10,099 nucleotides of DNA, taken from positions 1 through 10,099 of the forward strand of contig CAYVMN010000168.1 in NCBI GenBank assembly GCA_964452575.1. The letters run 5' to 3'. Below the pieces are notes generated by a model that ran no database searches, had not been told where the DNA came from, and worked only from the letters and a program-made list of their open reading frames with translations. Positions 7,537-10,099 of this stretch are shown piece after piece. This DNA comes from CAYVMN01 sp964452575. Its GTDB lineage: Bacteria > Desulfobacterota > DSM-4660 > Desulfatiglandales > Desulfatiglandaceae. Position 1 is the stretch's first letter, and each line of letters begins with the position of its first letter. The position numbers and the translations under genes are program-made.

Positions 7537-7568
7537 GGCATCCCGCACGGAGATCCGCACGGGATGCC
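7537..7568 (-). terminator. Strong hairpin just after the binding-protein gene (attenuator or mRNA stabiliser)
   Basis: Six nucleotides after the TAG of the binding-protein gene, the minus strand forms a stem of 14 base pairs (arms GGCATCCCGTGCGG and CCGTGCGGGATGCC, with two central G-U pairs) closed by an ATCT tetraloop. The following sequence, CTTTGAATT, is a poor T tract, so full rho-independent termination is doubtful. In binding-protein-dependent transport operons such stems commonly protect the upstream message, or terminate part of transcription, so that binding protein outnumbers permease; that role is inferred here. Confidence 0.65.
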
Positions 7569-7574
7569 TCGCGT

Positions 7575-8870
7575 CTACCACTTGATCTCGTCCGTATTGA
7601 TCCAGTCGCTGATAGGGTAAACGCCCCCTGTGGGGACCTGCTTGTCTCCCATCTTGACCATCTTGACCTTTGCCTTGAAGATCCGAAGCATGGGGATGGT
7701 ATGGAATTTATAGGCGAATGTCTTTCCGCCGAACATCCCTTCGAAATCCCAGACCATGTTATCCAGGGCCTTCTTTACCCCTTCCCGGGTGAGATCGCCT
7801 GCCTTATCGGCGTCCTTGAGGGCCTTCTGAAGCATGAGCGCGTACGTCAATCCCTCCATATAGAGAAACATGTCCTTTATCCCCCCTCCCTTTAGCCCCT
7901 TCTCGTATTCAGCGGGCCGATACTTCTTGGCAAATTCGTGGGCAAGCTTAACCATGGGGTTGTCCATGGGCGTATTCTTCCTGGGGACGGCATCGCAGAA
8001 GGGCCGGGTGGCGACCCCCACGTAGCCGTCAAATGCCTCCTGGCATACGAGGATCGGGAATCTCCCGGTGGTGTAATGGGTTCCCATAAGCTGGGCCTTG
8101 GGGATAATCTTCTTGGCGGTCTTGAAAAAGATTGCCGTATAGGCGCCCGCGCCCGAATACCCATGATATACAACATACTGGGCCTTGGCCTTCCGGAGCT
8201 GCATGCATTCATTAGTGGCAGACGTGGCAGTATAGGGGTACTCAATCTCTGCCACCACCTTAAAGCCAAGCTGTTTGGCATAGGCGATCCCCTCGGGGGT
8301 GCCATCTCTCCCCCAGGCGGTCGGGCTGTAAACAAAGGCGACCCTCGGCTTGCCTTTGCCCTTGTGATTCTCCTTGATCCACTTCATGAGGACCTTTATC
8401 TGATTTCCGTACGTTGCCCCCAGAGAATAGTAGTAAGGGTACTTTGACGGACCTCCCTCTTTTCCAAAGATCTCTGTGGAATAAGAGCCGTCCAGCCATG
8501 GAATCTTCTCTTCTACATTGACCTTTTTGATCAGCGGCTTGAGGCCTCCAGTGATGTACCCGGTGGCCATGAGGAATTCGTCCGGTTTGTATTCTGCCGT
8601 GTATTTGTTGAAATTGGCAACCTCAACAGTGGGGTCATAGCGAAAATCCTCCAGGAACCACTTGATCTTCTTGCCGTTGACACCGCCCCCCTCACCGTTT
8701 ACCCAGTTCATCCCATCAATAAACCCCCAGCCAAATTCCGGCAGGGACCCCACAGGACCGCTCATGGGAAATTGTGAAAGGGTGATGATCTCTTTGGCTG
8801 AAACAGGACCGACAATAATGAAAACCAGGGCCAGCAAAATTGAAAAACCGACTACTGCCTTTTTCTTCAT
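7575..8870 (-). CDS. Secreted substrate-binding protein of the Liv/HAAT transporter (LivK-like, Peripla_BP_6 type)
   Basis: This 431-residue type I periplasmic binding protein should capture the transporter's substrate and deliver it to LivH/LivM. The N-terminus is a classic signal peptide: MKKK, a hydrophobic core and a likely cut after VSA (residue 25). There is no lipobox cysteine, so it should be a free periplasmic protein. The mature chain opens with the family's first strand and binding loop (SQFPMSGPVG, 32-41), then an acidic strand WFLEDFRYDP (71-80) and a second-lobe strand PRVAFVYSPTAWGRDG (175-190). The family's usual aliphatic amino-acid contacts cannot be assigned with confidence, so a carboxylate such as a fatty, dicarboxylic or aromatic acid is equally possible. 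The ATG is preceded at seven nucleotides by a strong AGGAGG. It has its own promoter candidate upstream and a strong hairpin downstream, as expected for the most abundant component. Confidence 0.93.
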   Translation of the reverse strand: MKKKAVVGFSILLALVFIIVGPVSAKEIITLSQFPMSGPVGSLPEFGWGFIDGMNWVNGEGGGVNGKKIKWFLEDFRYDPTVEVANFNKYTAEYKPDEFLMATGYITGGLKPLIKKVNVEEKIPWLDGSYSTEIFGKEGGPSKYPYYYSLGATYGNQIKVLMKWIKENHKGKGKPRVAFVYSPTAWGRDGTPEGIAYAKQLGFKVVAEIEYPYTATSATNECMQLRKAKAQYVVYHGYSGAGAYTAIFFKTAKKIIPKAQLMGTHYTTGRFPILVCQEAFDGYVGVATRPFCDAVPRKNTPMDNPMVKLAHEFAKKYRPAEYEKGLKGGGIKDMFLYMEGLTYALMLQKALKDADKAGDLTREGVKKALDNMVWDFEGMFGGKTFAYKFHTIPMLRIFKAKVKMVKMGDKQVPTGGVYPISDWINTDEIKW

Positions 8871-8877
8871 GACTGCT

Positions 8878-8883
8878 CCTCCT
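8878..8883 (-). promoter_or_regulatory. Shine-Dalgarno site of the binding-protein gene
   Basis: AGGAGG on the minus strand lies seven nucleotides before the ATG at 8870, a near-ideal arrangement consistent with high expression of the binding protein. Confidence 0.8.
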
Positions 8884-9010
8884 CTTTAAGAAAAGGCCCG
8901 TCACTGCGAACCTCCTCCTCGGTAAAAGATGGACAACTCCCTTTCTGACTCTCTCTTTTCACCTCCTTTTAAGACGTTTTATTGCCTCTTGAAGCCTTAA
9001 CTTATGGTAA

Positions 9011-9027
9011 GGGTCTCGTTTAGACCC
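9011..9027 (-). repeat. Inverted repeat in the leader
   Basis: GGGTCT and AGACCC are perfect six-base arms around a five-base loop. Outer complementary arms CCTTA (8995-8999) and TAAGG (9032-9036) could extend it into a longer interrupted stem. No T tract follows on either strand, so it is not a simple terminator. It may be an operator half-site pair or an RNA structure in the leader. Confidence 0.45.
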
Positions 9028-9208
9028 CAACTAAGGAATGACAATCCCAGAGATCCTGATCCGGCTCTTAGATTACTTTGCTTGAAATTATTCGGGACTA
9101 TAAAAAGGGGACATAACAAAGCGGAACATGAGTGAGGGAGGATGTACGGTAATCTCAACGCGTGTACCTCTTGGATGTTATGCTTGGTAATCGCTAGAAA
9201 TAAACTGC

Positions 9209-9237
9209 AATTTAGAGAAACGGCCCCGCTTTGTCAA
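9209..9237 (-). promoter_or_regulatory. Candidate sigma70-type promoter for the binding-protein/liv operon
   Basis: On the minus strand, a perfect -35 TTGACA (9237-9232) is followed after 17 nt by TAAATT (9214-9209), which matches four of six -10 positions. Transcription would start near 9202 and run into the binding-protein gene. It lies only 21 nt past the carboxyltransferase stop, in non-coding DNA, where a promoter is expected. This is a sequence match only. Confidence 0.5.
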
Positions 9238-9258
9238 GAAAGTATTTGGACCCATCAC

Positions 9259-10099
9259 CTATGTGGGTGGGGTGCCGTGACGTTTTGCCCTTTGCGGCAG
9301 CTTTTCCTGCTTGTTCCGGGTAATCCTGAGGGCCTCGATGATCCTCTTCCGGGTGTCCTTTGGTTCAATGATTTCGTCCACTACCTGCGCAGTCCAGCTC
9401 CTGGCTGCCTCAAAGACATCTACCTTTTCTCTCGACCTGTTCAGGTACCCCTCATAGGCATCTTCCTCGATCCCTTTCCCGTAGACCTCTCGATAATCCA
9501 GTTGAGACGCCTCCACGGCGAACTGGGCAATGGGCCAGGCATAGGTTAGGTCGGCCCCCATACTCTTCAGAGCGCCCATGATCATACTGCCGGCATCGGC
9601 ATAGGCCTCGCGTAGGATGATGGTTATCTTGGGTACGGTGGCGGTGGCGTAAACGTGGGCTATCTTGCCCACATGCCTGATCAGACCTCTGGCCTCCTCG
9701 GCCTCGCCCGGCACCACCGGGGGGGTGTCCACCAGATTGACGAGGGGGATGTTGTAGGCATCAAGGGACTGGAGAAAACGGTAGTACTTGTCGCAGGAGT
9801 CTGGTTGCAAAATACTCCCCGGATAATGGGGATTGTTGGCCACGAGACCCACAACCTGGCCGTCAAACCGGCAGAAGCAGGTGATCAGGTTTTTGGCGTA
9901 TTCATCCTTGATCTCAAAGTAATCCCCTTGGTCTGCCAACTCCTTGATCACCTCATGCATGTCATAGGTCTGGTCGAATTCATCGGGGACAATATCGAGC
10001 AGAGAATCAACCTCGCGGCCGGCGTCATCCGTCCGCTCCCATTGGGGCGGTTTTTCCCTGAAACTCTGAGGCAGGTAACGGAGCAGCTCCCGGCATTTC
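9259..10099 (-). CDS. Acyl-CoA carboxylase carboxyltransferase subunit (PccB/MmdA-like), 5'-truncated by the window edge
   Basis: The C-terminal 279 residues of a carboxyltransferase are visible; the reading frame runs open to the window end, so the start lies outside. An internal Met (codon at 9960) is not the start: the 46 residues before it align with the family (LLRYLPQSFREKPPQW, then SLLDIVPDEFDQTYD joining on to MHEVI). Enzymes of this family move CO2 between carboxybiotin and an acyl-CoA such as propionyl-, methylmalonyl-, glutaconyl- or methylcrotonyl-CoA. The CoA/biotin domain is seen in IPLVNLVDTPPVVPG (117-131 of the visible part), the RGLIRHVGKI helix, ATVPKITIILREAY (153-166) and GADLTYAWP (181-189). 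It ends with the typical AKRHGTPPT tail. Two loops differ from the usual form: DTPPVVPG instead of DxPGFxPG, and AYADAGSM where PccB proteins have AYGGAY. A divergent substrate or subgroup is likely; which acyl-CoA it uses cannot be told. Confidence 0.9.
   Translation of the reverse strand, partial: KCRELLRYLPQSFREKPPQWERTDDAGREVDSLLDIVPDEFDQTYDMHEVIKELADQGDYFEIKDEYAKNLITCFCRFDGQVVGLVANNPHYPGSILQPDSCDKYYRFLQSLDAYNIPLVNLVDTPPVVPGEAEEARGLIRHVGKIAHVYATATVPKITIILREAYADAGSMIMGALKSMGADLTYAWPIAQFAVEASQLDYREVYGKGIEEDAYEGYLNRSREKVDVFEAARSWTAQVVDEIIEPKDTRKRIIEALRITRNKQEKLPQRAKRHGTPPT

Larger units (their letters stand above)
8871..9258. other. 388-nt intergenic leader region
   Basis: No convincing gene lies between the carboxyltransferase stop and the binding-protein start. 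On the minus strand it holds a promoter candidate near its upstream end, an inverted repeat in the middle and three purine-rich Shine-Dalgarno-like patches, at about 8963-8970, 8911-8919 and 8878-8886. The last serves the binding-protein gene. If the promoter is correct, the untranslated leader is about 330 nt, long enough for regulation, but I recognise no known riboswitch. Confidence 0.6.

Noticed and set aside
7938..8447. Plus-strand frame (169 codons) opposite the binding-protein gene
   Set aside because: It lies fully inside the opposite strand of a well-supported gene and has no family features or clear ribosome-binding site.
8716..8904. 62-residue minus-strand frame with its own Shine-Dalgarno-like site overlapping the binding-protein gene
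   Set aside because: It reads out of frame through the signal-peptide region and has no recognisable features. It is kept only as part of the leader finding, not as a gene.
9240..9275. Terminator at the end of the carboxyltransferase gene
   Set aside because: Only a five-base inverted repeat (ACCCA/TGGGT) spans the stop codon, with no T tract, so read-through into the liv operon cannot be excluded.
9142..9549. Plus-strand frame (135 codons) starting in the intergenic region
   Set aside because: Most of it is antisense to the conserved carboxyltransferase C-terminus, and the product looks random.
9259..9960. Carboxyltransferase starting at the Met codon at 9960 (233 residues)
   Set aside because: The same frame continues upstream to the window edge with residues typical of the family, so this Met is internal and the gene is truncated by the window.

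Overview
The window reads like part of an anaerobic, acyl-CoA-centred genome, most likely a Desulfobacterota (former Deltaproteobacteria) relative. This placement is inferred from protein style and gene content: a branched-chain-amino-acid-type (Liv/HAAT) ABC transporter interleaved with acyl-CoA synthetases, next to a biotin-dependent acyl-CoA carboxylase subunit. No rRNA or other marker gene is present to confirm it. Every gene I can support lies on the minus strand, so the window is transcribed from right to left.

Layout in transcription order (high to low coordinate). The 3' part of an acyl-CoA carboxylase carboxyltransferase gene (10099-9259, truncated by the window edge) comes first. 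A 388-nt non-coding stretch (9258-8871) follows, with a good sigma70-type promoter candidate (TTGACA-17 nt-TAAATT), an inverted repeat and a strong ribosome-binding site. Next is the secreted substrate-binding protein (8870-7575), then a 191-nt gap with three successive hairpins, a likely attenuator or mRNA-stability element. Then come livH (7383-6316), livF (6313-5528), livG (5537-4740), an FAA1/FadD15-like acyl-CoA synthetase (4731-2824), livM (2827-1724) and a second, divergent acyl-CoA synthetase-like gene (1671-142). From livH to livM the genes overlap or are separated by at most 8 nt, so they are almost certainly one operon.

How they may work together. The periplasmic binding protein delivers a small carboxylate to the LivH/LivM permease, which is powered by LivG/LivF. 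The embedded synthetase would then trap the substrate as its CoA thioester. The second synthetase and the carboxylase suggest further acyl-CoA metabolism, for example of a branched-chain, fatty or aromatic acid. The actual substrate cannot be read from the sequence; the amino-acid label of the Liv family should not be taken literally here.

The main oddities are: a synthetase gene inserted between livG and livM; a second synthetase whose P-loop and A10 lysine positions are non-canonical; a LivH longer than usual by roughly one helical hairpin; altered active-site loops in the carboxyltransferase; and a structured leader and intergenic region flanking the binding-protein gene. I found no CRISPR array, tRNA, insertion sequence, phage gene or obviously new defence-type system.
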